Assembly: GCF_001584325.1 (NCBI RefSeq)
Contig: NZ_LSAZ01000007.1
Location: 1 to 64,000 of the forward strand
Reading direction: 5' to 3'
DNA from: Bacillus nakamurai
Lineage (GTDB): Bacteria > Bacillota > Bacilli > Bacillales > Bacillaceae
Length of the DNA stretch: 64,000 nucleotides
Below, one piece after another: positions 9,653 through 17,981 of this stretch. A program made the translations under genes and the position numbers. Below the pieces are notes generated by a model that worked only from the letters and a program-made list of their open reading frames with translations, was not told where the DNA came from and ran no database searches. Position 1 is the first letter of the stretch, and every line of letters starts with the position of its first letter.

Positions 9653-9663
9653 AAAAACAAAAC

Positions 9664-9697
9664 CTAGGCGGTTACAGATAACTGCCTAGGTTTTTTT
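9664..9697 (+). terminator. Terminator after zwf
   Basis: CCTAGGCGGTTA pairs with TAACTGCCTAGG with one mismatch, followed by seven T. Confidence 0.88.
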
Positions 9698-9704
9698 CAT
9701 AACA

Positions 9705-9732
9705 AAAACCCCCGCGGCTGCAGGGGTTTTTT
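9705..9732 (-). terminator. Terminator after gndA
   Basis: AAAAACCCC and GGGGTTTTTT flank a short loop, eight bases downstream of the gndA stop on the minus strand. It could also work on the plus strand as a second zwf terminator. Confidence 0.85.
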
Positions 9733-9739
9733 ACTTTTA

Positions 9740-11149
<1,410 letters not shown>

Positions 11150-11223
11150 ATTCTAACGTCCCTTCTACAAACGTTTAACCATTTTAAAATTTAAATTAAA
11201 ATAAAATGATATTTATACTAAAG

Positions 11224-11252
11224 AAATTATCATACATAACCCCTTTTTTCAA
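11224..11252 (-). promoter_or_regulatory. Predicted promoter of gndA
   Basis: On the minus strand TTGAAA (11252-11247) and TAATTT (11229-11224) are separated by 17 bp. The overlapping TGATAAT is an alternative -10. Confidence 0.5.
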
Positions 11253-11257
11253 GTTAT

Positions 11258-12502
11258 TCAGCTTTTCTTTTCATCCTGAAAAAAGTCTCTGTTAAAGCTG
11301 GTCCCTTTTGTTTTGCTTTCTTCTTTTTTTAATGTGGCGCCTTTTCTGATCAGGTTTGCGCCATACTTCTCATTCAGCTGATTCATCATTTGATAAATCG
11401 GTTCGTCCTTTGCATCTTCTTTGAATGTAAACAAATCAAGCTGTTTGTAAGCCTGTTCTTTTTCGACAAGTTCAGTGCCGGTTATGCCGAGAAGCCTGAC
11501 AGGTTTTTGATTCCAATGCTTTTCAAACAGTTGCATCGCCGCATTCAGGATGTCTTTCTTTTGATCAATCGGGTTGTTAAGGGTCTTGCTTCTCGTGACC
11601 GTTTTCCAATCCGCATAACGGATCATGATAAACAGCCGGCAGGCCATGACTTCCTTACGCTGAAGACGTTCACTTACAGAAAGCGCCAGCCTTTCAAACA
11701 CGCCGAATAATTCATCCTCGTCTGTGCTGTCATGTGAAAGCGTGGATGAGTTCCCGACGCTTTTAAATTCATAAATCCGCTCAGGATCAACCTCCGCATG
11801 GTGAATGCCGTTTGCTTTTTCCTTCAGCCGCGGGCCGTTAATTCCGAGCAACGCTTTCAGCGCATGCTCATCCCCCTTGGCTAAATCACCGATTGTAGTG
11901 ATGCCGAGTGTTTTTATTTTTTCCGCGGTTTTCGTTCCTATACCGTACATTTCTTCGATCGGCAGAGGCCACAATACAGCCGGCAGCTCCCTTTTTCTTA
12001 AAATCGTGATGCCGAGCGGTTTTTTCATATCAGACGCCATTTTTGCGAGAAATTTATTCGGAGCGATGCCGATGCTTGAGGGAAGCAGCAGCTCTTTTTG
12101 CAGCCTTTCCTGAATTTCTTTCGCCGTTTCATACGCCCGGCTTCTGTACGGCGTGTCCGTTATATCCATATAACCTTCATCGATAGAGACAGGCTCGACT
12201 AGATCCGTATACTGGCGGAGGATGCTGAACATTTCTTTTGACGAGCTGCGATAGCGATCAAAATTCGGAGGCACCACAATCAGTTCCGGACAGAAGCGTT
12301 TTGCCTGCCAAACCGGCATGGTGGTTTTTACGCCGCGCGCTCTTGCTTCGTAGCTGCAAGTGACGACGATTCCTTTTCGTTCCTTGACGTTTCCGGCAAC
12401 GGCAAGGGGCTTCCCCCTTAAAGACGGGTCATACGCCATCTCAACGGAAGCATAAAAGCTGTTCATATCAATATGAAATATAATTCTTCCTTTTCCAGCC
12501 AT
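11258..12502 (-). CDS. dinB: DNA polymerase IV (Y family)
   Basis: This translesion polymerase of the DinB type corresponds to B. subtilis YqjH/PolY1. The 414-residue protein starts with HIDMNSFYASVE (first metal aspartate) and has SIDEGYMDIT near residue 105 with the catalytic acidic pair. Helix-hairpin-helix and little-finger domains follow. Near residue 375 QLDLF matches the beta-clamp binding motif. No clear terminator separates it from the gndA promoter only a few bases downstream. No LexA box was recognised in front of it. Confidence 0.95.
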   Translation of the reverse strand: MAGKGRIIFHIDMNSFYASVEMAYDPSLRGKPLAVAGNVKERKGIVVTCSYEARARGVKTTMPVWQAKRFCPELIVVPPNFDRYRSSSKEMFSILRQYTDLVEPVSIDEGYMDITDTPYRSRAYETAKEIQERLQKELLLPSSIGIAPNKFLAKMASDMKKPLGITILRKRELPAVLWPLPIEEMYGIGTKTAEKIKTLGITTIGDLAKGDEHALKALLGINGPRLKEKANGIHHAEVDPERIYEFKSVGNSSTLSHDSTDEDELFGVFERLALSVSERLQRKEVMACRLFIMIRYADWKTVTRSKTLNNPIDQKKDILNAAMQLFEKHWNQKPVRLLGITGTELVEKEQAYKQLDLFTFKEDAKDEPIYQMMNQLNEKYGANLIRKGATLKKEESKTKGTSFNRDFFQDEKKS

Positions 12503-12526
12503 CGCCTCCGCCCCCCTTTCATTCGA

Positions 12527-12556
12527 TAGACAAACCTCTTATATATATAGTAAAAT
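12527..12556 (+). promoter_or_regulatory. Predicted promoter of mifM-yidC2
   Basis: TAGACA at 12527-12532 and TAAAAT at 12551-12556 are separated by 18 bp, 23 bp before the mifM start. Confidence 0.5.
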
Positions 12557-12579
12557 AAAGACTGAATGGATGTGATAAA

Positions 12580-12861
12580 ATGATTCTTGAGTCAATGAAT
12601 GACTTTTTATTTTTAGTCGATTTTTTCACAATTATTCTTCCCGCTCTGACTGCGATCGGTATTGCTTTTCTTTTACGTGAGTGCCGTGCAGGCGAGCATT
12701 GGAGAACGAAACGCATAGACGAATATCAAGCAGTCGTTCAGCTGAACCGAACAGACTTTCTTATTATTATATATCATCGCATTACAACGTGGATACGTAA
12801 AGTCATCCGCATGAATTCACCGGTGAATGATGATGAAGATGTCAACGCCCTCCTTTTATAA
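12580..12861 (+). CDS. mifM: MifM translation-arrest sensor peptide
   Basis: The 93-residue product has one membrane segment near residues 9-32 and a C-terminal arrest region, HRITTWIRKVIRMNSP then VNDDEDVNALLL. In B. subtilis MifM (95 residues) the residues R69, I70, W73, I74 and M80 and an acidic cluster cause ribosome stalling. The equivalents here are R67, I68, W71, I72, M78 and D84-D87, all shifted by two. The nascent chain monitors SpoIIIJ/YidC1 insertase activity: when insertion fails, the stall persists and the downstream stem stays open, so yidC2 is translated. The last codons form the 5' arm of that stem. Confidence 0.93.
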   Translation: MILESMNDFLFLVDFFTIILPALTAIGIAFLLRECRAGEHWRTKRIDEYQAVVQLNRTDFLIIIYHRITTWIRKVIRMNSPVNDDEDVNALLL

Positions 12862-12885
12862 CACAAAGCAATGATTAAAAGGAGG
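12849..12885 (+). promoter_or_regulatory. Stem that hides the yidC2 ribosome-binding site
   Basis: CCTCCTTTTA at 12849-12858 pairs perfectly with TAAAAGGAGG at 12876-12885 across a 17-base loop. The 3' arm is the yidC2 Shine-Dalgarno sequence and the 5' arm is within the final codons of mifM. A ribosome stalled near the mifM end would melt the stem. This matches the known B. subtilis mechanism. Confidence 0.93.
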
Positions 12886-12894
12886 AGACTGTGA

Positions 12895-13728
12895 TTGTCT
12901 AAAACATATCAAAAACTTATTGCGTTCGGATTATTTTTCATCGTGCTGTTCACTGGCCAGTCGGCTTTTGCCGCTACAGCTCAGACTCAGACGGGAGGAC
13001 TCGGGAATATCGGATTTTTCCATCATTACCTGATCGAGCCGTTTTCCGCACTGTTAAAAGGAGTGGCCGGCCTGTTCCATGGTGAATACGGACTGTCTAT
13101 TATTCTTGTGACGATTATCGTCCGTATTGTTGTATTGCCTTTGTTCGTGAACCAGTTTAAAAAGCAGCGTATGTTCCAGGAAAAAATGGCTGTGATTAAA
13201 CCGCAGGTGGACAGCATTCAGGCAAAAATGAAAAAAAACAAAGATCCTGAGAAGCAAAAAGAACTTCAGATGGAAATGATGAAGCTGTATCGTGACAACA
13301 ATCTGAATCCGATGGCGATGGGCTGTCTTCCGATGCTGGTGCAATTCCCGATTCTGATCGGTTTTTATTACGCCATCCGTTCGACACCGGAAATCGCTTC
13401 GCACTCTTTTCTGTGGTTCAGCTTAGGGCATTCCGATCTCCTTGTATCACTTTGCGCGGGCGCCATGTATTTTTTACAGGCTTATATTTCTCAAAAATTA
13501 AATGCGAAATATTCACCGGCCGCCCAAAACCCGGCCGCTATGCAGTCTGCTAAAATCATGGTCTTTATCTTCCCGGTCATGATGACGATTTTTTCGCTTA
13601 ACGTACCGGCTGCACTTCCGCTTTACTGGTTTACAAGCGGATTGTTCCTGACAGTGCAAAACGTATTGTTACAGCAAACTCATCATAAAAAGAAAGCAAC
13701 GGCCGCCCAAGCGGAGCCTGCAAAATAA
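12895..13728 (+). CDS. yidC2: Membrane protein insertase YidC2 (YqjG/MisCB)
   Basis: This Oxa1/YidC/Alb3-family insertase integrates membrane proteins and is the inducible backup of SpoIIIJ. The 277-residue protein begins with a signal-like stretch ending SAFA-A, followed by the first conserved membrane segment, the hydrophilic-groove region (IIVRIVVLPLF, with the conserved arginine) and a cytosolic charged loop near residues 85-145. Three more membrane segments and a short basic tail follow. Translation starts at TTG 12895, nine bases after GGAGG; an adjacent GTG leads immediately to a stop. Expression depends on mifM upstream. Confidence 0.95.
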   Translation: MSKTYQKLIAFGLFFIVLFTGQSAFAATAQTQTGGLGNIGFFHHYLIEPFSALLKGVAGLFHGEYGLSIILVTIIVRIVVLPLFVNQFKKQRMFQEKMAVIKPQVDSIQAKMKKNKDPEKQKELQMEMMKLYRDNNLNPMAMGCLPMLVQFPILIGFYYAIRSTPEIASHSFLWFSLGHSDLLVSLCAGAMYFLQAYISQKLNAKYSPAAQNPAAMQSAKIMVFIFPVMMTIFSLNVPAALPLYWFTSGLFLTVQNVLLQQTHHKKKATAAQAEPAK

Positions 13729-13733
13729 TACAG

Positions 13734-13766
13734 AAACCTGCCGGATGGATTCCGGCAGGTTTTTTT
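13734..13766 (+). terminator. Terminator after yidC2
   Basis: AACCTGCCGGA and TCCGGCAGGTT form a perfect stem, followed by a T run. Confidence 0.9.
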
Positions 13767-13796
13767 CTGTCCATGGCCGTCTTCCTGCGGGGCTGA

Positions 13797-13973
13797 AAGC
13801 AGATTTCTATCACAACAACGCTTGGCGGTTTTGACAGGGATCATATAGCTGAAGCTTTCGGTTTAGAAAAGGATCGTTATCTCCCTATTATGCTTATTTC
13901 AGCAGGAAAAGCCGGCGAAGAAGGTTATAAATCTTACCGTTTACCTGTCGAAACTGCTGCAAAATGGCAATAA
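13797..13973 (+). pseudogene. Nitroreductase-family C-terminal relic
   Basis: The frame ending at TAA 13971-13973 reads GGFDRDHIAEAFGLEKDRYL, then PIMLISAGKAGEEGY and RLPVETAAKW. This is the C-terminal signature of a YdgI/YfhC-type FMN nitroreductase. An in-frame stop at 13794-13796 cuts it off upstream, and no start codon or ribosome-binding site is present. About 55-60 codons remain of a family of about 200 residues. In B. subtilis 168 I remember yqjF at this junction, so a different gene has decayed here. Confidence 0.75.
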
Positions 13974-14083
13974 ATTCTCCTTAAAAACTAGTATTATTAT
14001 GTTCAAGTTTAAAAGATGACTTGCGGATCTTTATTTTTTGAATTTTTATGAGGTCTTATTTTGGACGCTGAAAAAGTACACAT
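13974..14083. other. AT-rich spacer without a recognised gene
   Basis: Nothing recognisable was found between the nitroreductase relic and the yqjE terminator. The stretch is AT-rich and has no ORF with a ribosome-binding site. Confidence 0.5.
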
Positions 14084-14113
14084 AAAAAAGCACCCAAGCC
14101 GTCTTGGGTGCTT
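14084..14113 (-). terminator. Terminator after yqjE
   Basis: AAGCACCCAAG pairs with TTGGGTGCTT, and six T follow on the minus strand, just downstream of the yqjE stop. Confidence 0.88.
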
Positions 14114-14119
14114 AAGTCT

Positions 14120-15235
14120 TTAGTTTGCCGCCACTTCGATTACTGCAACGACCATTTCTGCTGTTTTGACGAGCTCTTCAATCGGCATTTTTTCATTTTT
14201 CGTATGAATTTGTTCGTAGCCGACTGACAGATTGACTGTCGGAATGCCGTGGCCGGCAATGACGTTTGCGTCACTTCCGCCTCCGCTTGTCTGAAGTTCG
14301 CTCGGCCGTCCGATTTTTGCCGCCGCTTTTTTAGCGACTTCTACAACCTGGTCTCCGTCCTGATATTTGAAGCCGGGATACATGACCGCTATGTCCACTT
14401 CAGCTCGTCCTCCCATGTCAGCTGCCGCTGATTCAAAGGCTTCTTTCATTTTTTGCACTTGCGCTTCCATTTTTTCAGGGACTAATGAACGCGCTTCAGC
14501 AAGAATGTCGACTTGATCGCACACGATATTGGTTTGCGTGCCGCCTTCAAAACGTCCGATATTTGCCGTCGTTTCCTCGTCAATTCGACCCAGCGGCATT
14601 TTTGAGATCGCTTTGGACGCGATTGTAATGGCAGAAATGCCTTTTTCCGGTTCTACTCCGGCATGAGCCGTTTTGCCGTAAATCGTCGCTTTTACTTTCG
14701 CTTGTGTCGGTGCGGCTACAATGATATTGCCGACTTTGCCGTCAGAATCAAGCGCAAATCCGTATTTCGCGGTAATGTCTGAACGATCCATCGCTTTGGC
14801 TCCAACCAATCCAGATTCTTCGCCGACTGTGATAATGAATTCAATCGTACCGTGCTCAATATTTTGTTCTTTCAGCACTTTAATGGCTTCAAACATCGCG
14901 GCAAGGCCTGTTTTATCATCGGCGCCAAGAATAGTCGTGCCGTCTGTTTTCACATATCCGTTTTCTATGACCGGTTTTACTCCGTTGCCCGGGACAACCG
15001 TGTCCATGTGTGATGTAAAATAAATGGTATCCGCTTCTTTTGTGCCTTTCAGCGTACAAATTAAGTTGCCGGCTCCGTGGCCCGTCACATCTTTTGTATT
15101 GTCTTCTTTTACGCTCAAACCTAAATCAGTAAACTTTTGTTTGAGCACCTTGCAGATTTCCGCTTCATGTTTTGTTTCTGAATCGATTTGGACGAGTTCC
15201 AGAAATTCTTCGAGCAGGCGTTTTTCGTTTACCAT
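14120..15235 (-). CDS. yqjE: M20-family peptidase YqjE (PepT-like)
   Basis: This metallopeptidase resembles tripeptidase T. Zinc ligands and catalytic residues are visible as HMDTVVPG near residue 80, GADDKTGLAAM near 110, and GEESGLVGAKAMD near 143. The dimerisation domain follows, and GGGSDANV lies near the C-terminus. The frame is open to 15316, but the ATG at 15235 has GGAGGG at good spacing and gives 371 residues, the length I recall for B. subtilis YqjE. It follows yqjD closely and probably shares its transcript. Confidence 0.93.
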   Translation of the reverse strand: MVNEKRLLEEFLELVQIDSETKHEAEICKVLKQKFTDLGLSVKEDNTKDVTGHGAGNLICTLKGTKEADTIYFTSHMDTVVPGNGVKPVIENGYVKTDGTTILGADDKTGLAAMFEAIKVLKEQNIEHGTIEFIITVGEESGLVGAKAMDRSDITAKYGFALDSDGKVGNIIVAAPTQAKVKATIYGKTAHAGVEPEKGISAITIASKAISKMPLGRIDEETTANIGRFEGGTQTNIVCDQVDILAEARSLVPEKMEAQVQKMKEAFESAAADMGGRAEVDIAVMYPGFKYQDGDQVVEVAKKAAAKIGRPSELQTSGGGSDANVIAGHGIPTVNLSVGYEQIHTKNEKMPIEELVKTAEMVVAVIEVAAN

Positions 15236-15251
15236 TTTCAGTTCCCTCCGT

Positions 15252-16775
15252 TTAAAGCGGTATATTACCGTGCTTTTTTTTCGGTCTTTCCTCTTCCTTA
15301 TGCGCAAGCATGTCATATGCTTGAATCAATTTTTTCCTCGACTCTTCCGGACGGATGATATCATCCACCATTCCGCAGGCTGCGGCTCTGTACGGGCCTG
15401 AGTTTTCCTTTTGGTAAATGGCTGTTTTTTCGCGTTTTGTTTTTTCCGGATCATCAGAAGCTTTAATTTCTTTGCCGTATAAAATCGAAGCGGCTCCTTC
15501 CGCTCCCATAACGGCAATTTCTGCGTTAGGCCAGGCAAATACAAGATCTGCTCCGATCGCTTTGGAATTCATGGCGACATAAGCCCCGCCGTAAGCTTTT
15601 CTGATGATGAGCGTTACTTTCGGAACGGTCGCTTCCGCGAAAGCATACAGCAATTTCGCCCCGTGCCGGATGATTCCGCCGTGCTCCTGCTGAATGCCGG
15701 GCAGAAACCCAGGGACATCCGCTATCGTTAACAGCGGAATATGAAACGCATCGCAAAAACGGATGAATCTTGACGCTTTATCAGCGGCGTCAATCGTCAG
15801 GCTTCCCGCCAAATGTTTCGGCTGACTTGCGACAATGCCCACTGTACGCCGGCCGAGCTTCAGAAAACCGACAACAATGTTTTTGGCAAAATACGGCTGA
15901 ATGTCAAAAAACGTTCCGTCATCCGCCAGCTCTTTGATCACGTGTAACACATCGTAAGGCTTCGAGCTGTCTGCAGGAACGAGGGTGTGTAATAACGGCC
16001 TGGCATCTTCCTTTTTGGCAGGGGAAGGTGTTTCCGCTCCATGCGGGAGATAAGAAAGCAGTGTTTTTACTGCGGAAAGCGCCTCTTTTTCCGTTTTTGC
16101 CGAATAGTGGGCATTTCCGCTTACAACATTATGTATTCCCGCACCGCCTAAGCTTTCCGCGTCAATCTGCTCGCCCGTTACATGCTCAATCACTTTCGGG
16201 CCTGTGATAAACATTTGCGACGTGTTTTCCGCCATAAAGGTGAAATCTGTCAGAGCAGGAGAATAAACAGCGCCTCCCGCGCAAGGCCCTAAAATGACCG
16301 AGATTTGCGGGATCACCCCTGAGTAAAGGACGTTGCGCCTGAAGATGTGACCGTATCCATCTAATGATACCACACCCTCTTGAATTCTCGCACCACCTGA
16401 GTCATTCAGGCCGATCATCGGGGCTTTATTTTTCGCCGCTAGATCCATCACCGCAGCGATTTTTTTCGCATGTGTTTCGCCAAGCGTGCCGCCAAGCACG
16501 GTAAAATCATGGGCGAACAAATAGACCGGCCGGCCTTCAATCGTGCCGTATCCGGTAATGACACCGTCCCCGGCTGCGCTTTGAAGCCCCGGCATGCGGC
16601 TTTCTGCGAATGGGTGGAGCTCTGAAAAACTGTCTTTGTCCAATAAATATGTAATTCTCTCTCTTGCCGTCAGCTTGCCCTTTTTATGCTGTTTCGAATT
16701 TCTGACCGTTCCTCCCCCGTTTGTTAAAAGGGAACGTTTTTCATTTAAGTTTCTGATATGGTCACTCATGCTCAT
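15252..16775 (-). CDS. yqjD: Acyl-CoA carboxyltransferase, propionyl-CoA type (YqjD)
   Basis: This is a biotin-dependent carboxyltransferase beta chain of the PccB/MmdA type, using propionyl-CoA or a similar acyl-CoA. Two crotonase-like halves are visible; GGTLGETHAKK and NDSGGARIQEGV are in the first and KAYGGAYVAMNSK is in the second. The ATG at 16775 follows AAGGAGGG and gives 507 residues; the longer frame to 16814 is inside mce and rejected. The start overlaps the end of mce by 14 bases, so the two are coupled. The epimerase neighbour points to a methylmalonyl-CoA route. No matching biotin carboxylase gene is adjacent. Confidence 0.88.
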   Translation of the reverse strand: MSMSDHIRNLNEKRSLLTNGGGTVRNSKQHKKGKLTARERITYLLDKDSFSELHPFAESRMPGLQSAAGDGVITGYGTIEGRPVYLFAHDFTVLGGTLGETHAKKIAAVMDLAAKNKAPMIGLNDSGGARIQEGVVSLDGYGHIFRRNVLYSGVIPQISVILGPCAGGAVYSPALTDFTFMAENTSQMFITGPKVIEHVTGEQIDAESLGGAGIHNVVSGNAHYSAKTEKEALSAVKTLLSYLPHGAETPSPAKKEDARPLLHTLVPADSSKPYDVLHVIKELADDGTFFDIQPYFAKNIVVGFLKLGRRTVGIVASQPKHLAGSLTIDAADKASRFIRFCDAFHIPLLTIADVPGFLPGIQQEHGGIIRHGAKLLYAFAEATVPKVTLIIRKAYGGAYVAMNSKAIGADLVFAWPNAEIAVMGAEGAASILYGKEIKASDDPEKTKREKTAIYQKENSGPYRAAACGMVDDIIRPEESRKKLIQAYDMLAHKEEERPKKKHGNIPL

Positions 16776-17190
16776 CTGGATGCCCTCCTTTTTCAATTGT
16801 TTCGCAAAGCTCAATCAGGACCCCGTTCGTTTCCCGGGGAGAAAGGAACGCAATTCGTTTTCTGCCGGCCCCGGTTTGCGGCTCTTTGTTGATCATCGTC
16901 ATGTGCGATGCTTCAAATTCTTTTATCGTCTCCGTTATATCGGCACACTGAAATGCGAGGTGATGCATCCCTTCGCCTCTTTTTTGCAAAAATGAGAAGA
17001 CCGGGCCGTCATCAGACAGGGGTTCAATGAGTTCAAGCTTTGTTTCTCCCGCCTCTAAAAAACAGACTTTCACCTTTTGTTCCGCAATCAGTTCATCTCC
17101 CATATCCTTCAGTCCCAGCATACGTTTGTAAAACTTTTTTGCCGCTTCAACGGAGTAGACGGCAATGCCGATATGATCAAGTTTTTTCAT
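16762..17190 (-). CDS. mce: Methylmalonyl-CoA epimerase-like VOC protein (YqjC)
   Basis: This 142-residue vicinal-oxygen-chelate protein interconverts the stereoisomers of methylmalonyl-CoA in related bacteria. Metal ligands are suggested by LDHIGIAV at the N-terminus, GMHHLAFQCADI in the middle, and the glutamate in VLIELCE near the end. AGGTGG precedes the ATG. It heads the mce-yqjD-yqjE group and overlaps yqjD. No mutase gene was seen in the window, so the physiological substrate remains inferred. Confidence 0.87.
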   Translation of the reverse strand: MKKLDHIGIAVYSVEAAKKFYKRMLGLKDMGDELIAEQKVKVCFLEAGETKLELIEPLSDDGPVFSFLQKRGEGMHHLAFQCADITETIKEFEASHMTMINKEPQTGAGRKRIAFLSPRETNGVLIELCETIEKGGHPDEHE

Positions 17191-17225
17191 AGCGCGACCA
17201 CCTGCTTTCCGCCATAGGATATGGC

Positions 17226-17254
17226 TTGTTCATACACGCAAAACACGTTAAAAT
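17226..17254 (+). promoter_or_regulatory. Predicted promoter of prli42
   Basis: TTGTTC at 17226-17231 and TAAAAT at 17249-17254 are separated by 17 bp, about 35 bp before the small ORF. Confidence 0.55.
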
Positions 17255-17288
17255 GTAGACAGTAATCATAAGGAGTGAAACGATAACG

Positions 17289-17384
17289 ATGTCCCAGAAA
17301 TTCATGAAAAGCGCAGTCATCGTCATTTTGGGCGTATTTATACTGTCGACAGTCCTCTCAGGCATCATTATGTATTTGCAATAA
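17289..17384 (+). CDS. prli42: Stressosome-associated miniprotein Prli42
   Basis: The 31-residue product is a short polar start, MSQKFMKSA, followed by one membrane helix ending near YLQ. It resembles Prli42, a conserved Firmicutes miniprotein that in Listeria anchors the stressosome to the membrane and was proposed to transmit oxidative stress to SigB. AAGGAG lies 13 bases upstream of the ATG, a slightly long gap. The gene is isolated on the plus strand between minus-strand genes and has its own promoter and a shared terminator. The family call is from memory of the sequence pattern. Confidence 0.8.
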   Translation: MSQKFMKSAVIVILGVFILSTVLSGIIMYLQ

Positions 17385-17425
17385 AAAAGCAGGCACCTCA
17401 TTGAACGGGTATTTCCTGCTTTTTT
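17383..17425. terminator. Bidirectional terminator between prli42 and yqjB
   Basis: AAAAAAGCAGG and CCTGCTTTTTT form an 11-bp stem. On the minus strand the hairpin overlaps the last codons of yqjB. Confidence 0.85.
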
Positions 17426-17928
17426 ATGAGGGCTCTCCGCTCTTTCGCAATGTCCTCAAATGAACGGCTGTCTTTCGTAATGAATACCTTTGTTCCAGGA
17501 GGGATGATCTGAAATACGTGAATGACGTCCCGGTTTCTCATGCGTATGCATCCGTTTGATACAAACCCGCCGATCAGCTCTTCTCTGTTCGTCCCGTGAA
17601 TCCCATACATTCTTCCGTCAGTTCCTTTGGCGTCAAAGCCGATCCAGCGGACTCCGAGCGGATTTTCAGGCGCTCCTCCTTCTACGTTTTTCTTTCGGTA
17701 ATACGGATTAACGGCTTTGACCGTAACCGTAAACTCCCCCTCCGGCGTCAAATCGTCTGTTTTCCCCGTCGCCACCTGATAAATGCCTTCTATCTTATTA
17801 TTTTTCACGACGGCCAGTGCGTTTGTTGTTTTATTGACAATGATATAAGGGTCACCCGGCAATGGGTTTGCGCCAAGCGGCCAGAGCGGGGACAGCAATA
17901 AGGCGATTGAACATAAAAAAAATCGCAT
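17398..17928 (-). CDS. yqjB: L,D-transpeptidase YqjB
   Basis: This 176-residue protein has an N-terminal signal peptide (residues 1 to about 20) and a YkuD domain. The catalytic HxG-SxGC arrangement is visible as GIHGTNREELIGGFVSNGCIRM. Such enzymes make 3-3 cross-links in peptidoglycan or attach proteins to it, outside the membrane. The start codon is the ATG at 17928, five bases after GGAGG. This start lies inside a perfect hairpin that looks like the yqjA terminator, which is unusual and may limit translation of readthrough RNA. Confidence 0.9.
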   Translation of the reverse strand: MRFFLCSIALLLSPLWPLGANPLPGDPYIIVNKTTNALAVVKNNKIEGIYQVATGKTDDLTPEGEFTVTVKAVNPYYRKKNVEGGAPENPLGVRWIGFDAKGTDGRMYGIHGTNREELIGGFVSNGCIRMRNRDVIHVFQIIPPGTKVFITKDSRSFEDIAKERRALIKKQEIPVQ

Positions 17929-17981
17929 GAGCTCCTCCTTTTTTCATTAGAATGACCAATGAAGGCGGAGCTCATGCGATT
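17914..17981 (-). terminator. yqjA terminator overlapping the yqjB start
   Basis: AATCGCATGAGCTCC at 17921-17935 and GGAGCTCATGCGATT at 17967-17981 form a perfect 15-bp inverted repeat around 31 bases. On the minus-strand RNA the first arm overlaps the yqjA stop. The second arm contains the yqjB ATG and part of its Shine-Dalgarno sequence, and nine U follow. It looks like an intrinsic terminator, and it also hides the yqjB start in any transcript that reads through. Confidence 0.85.
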
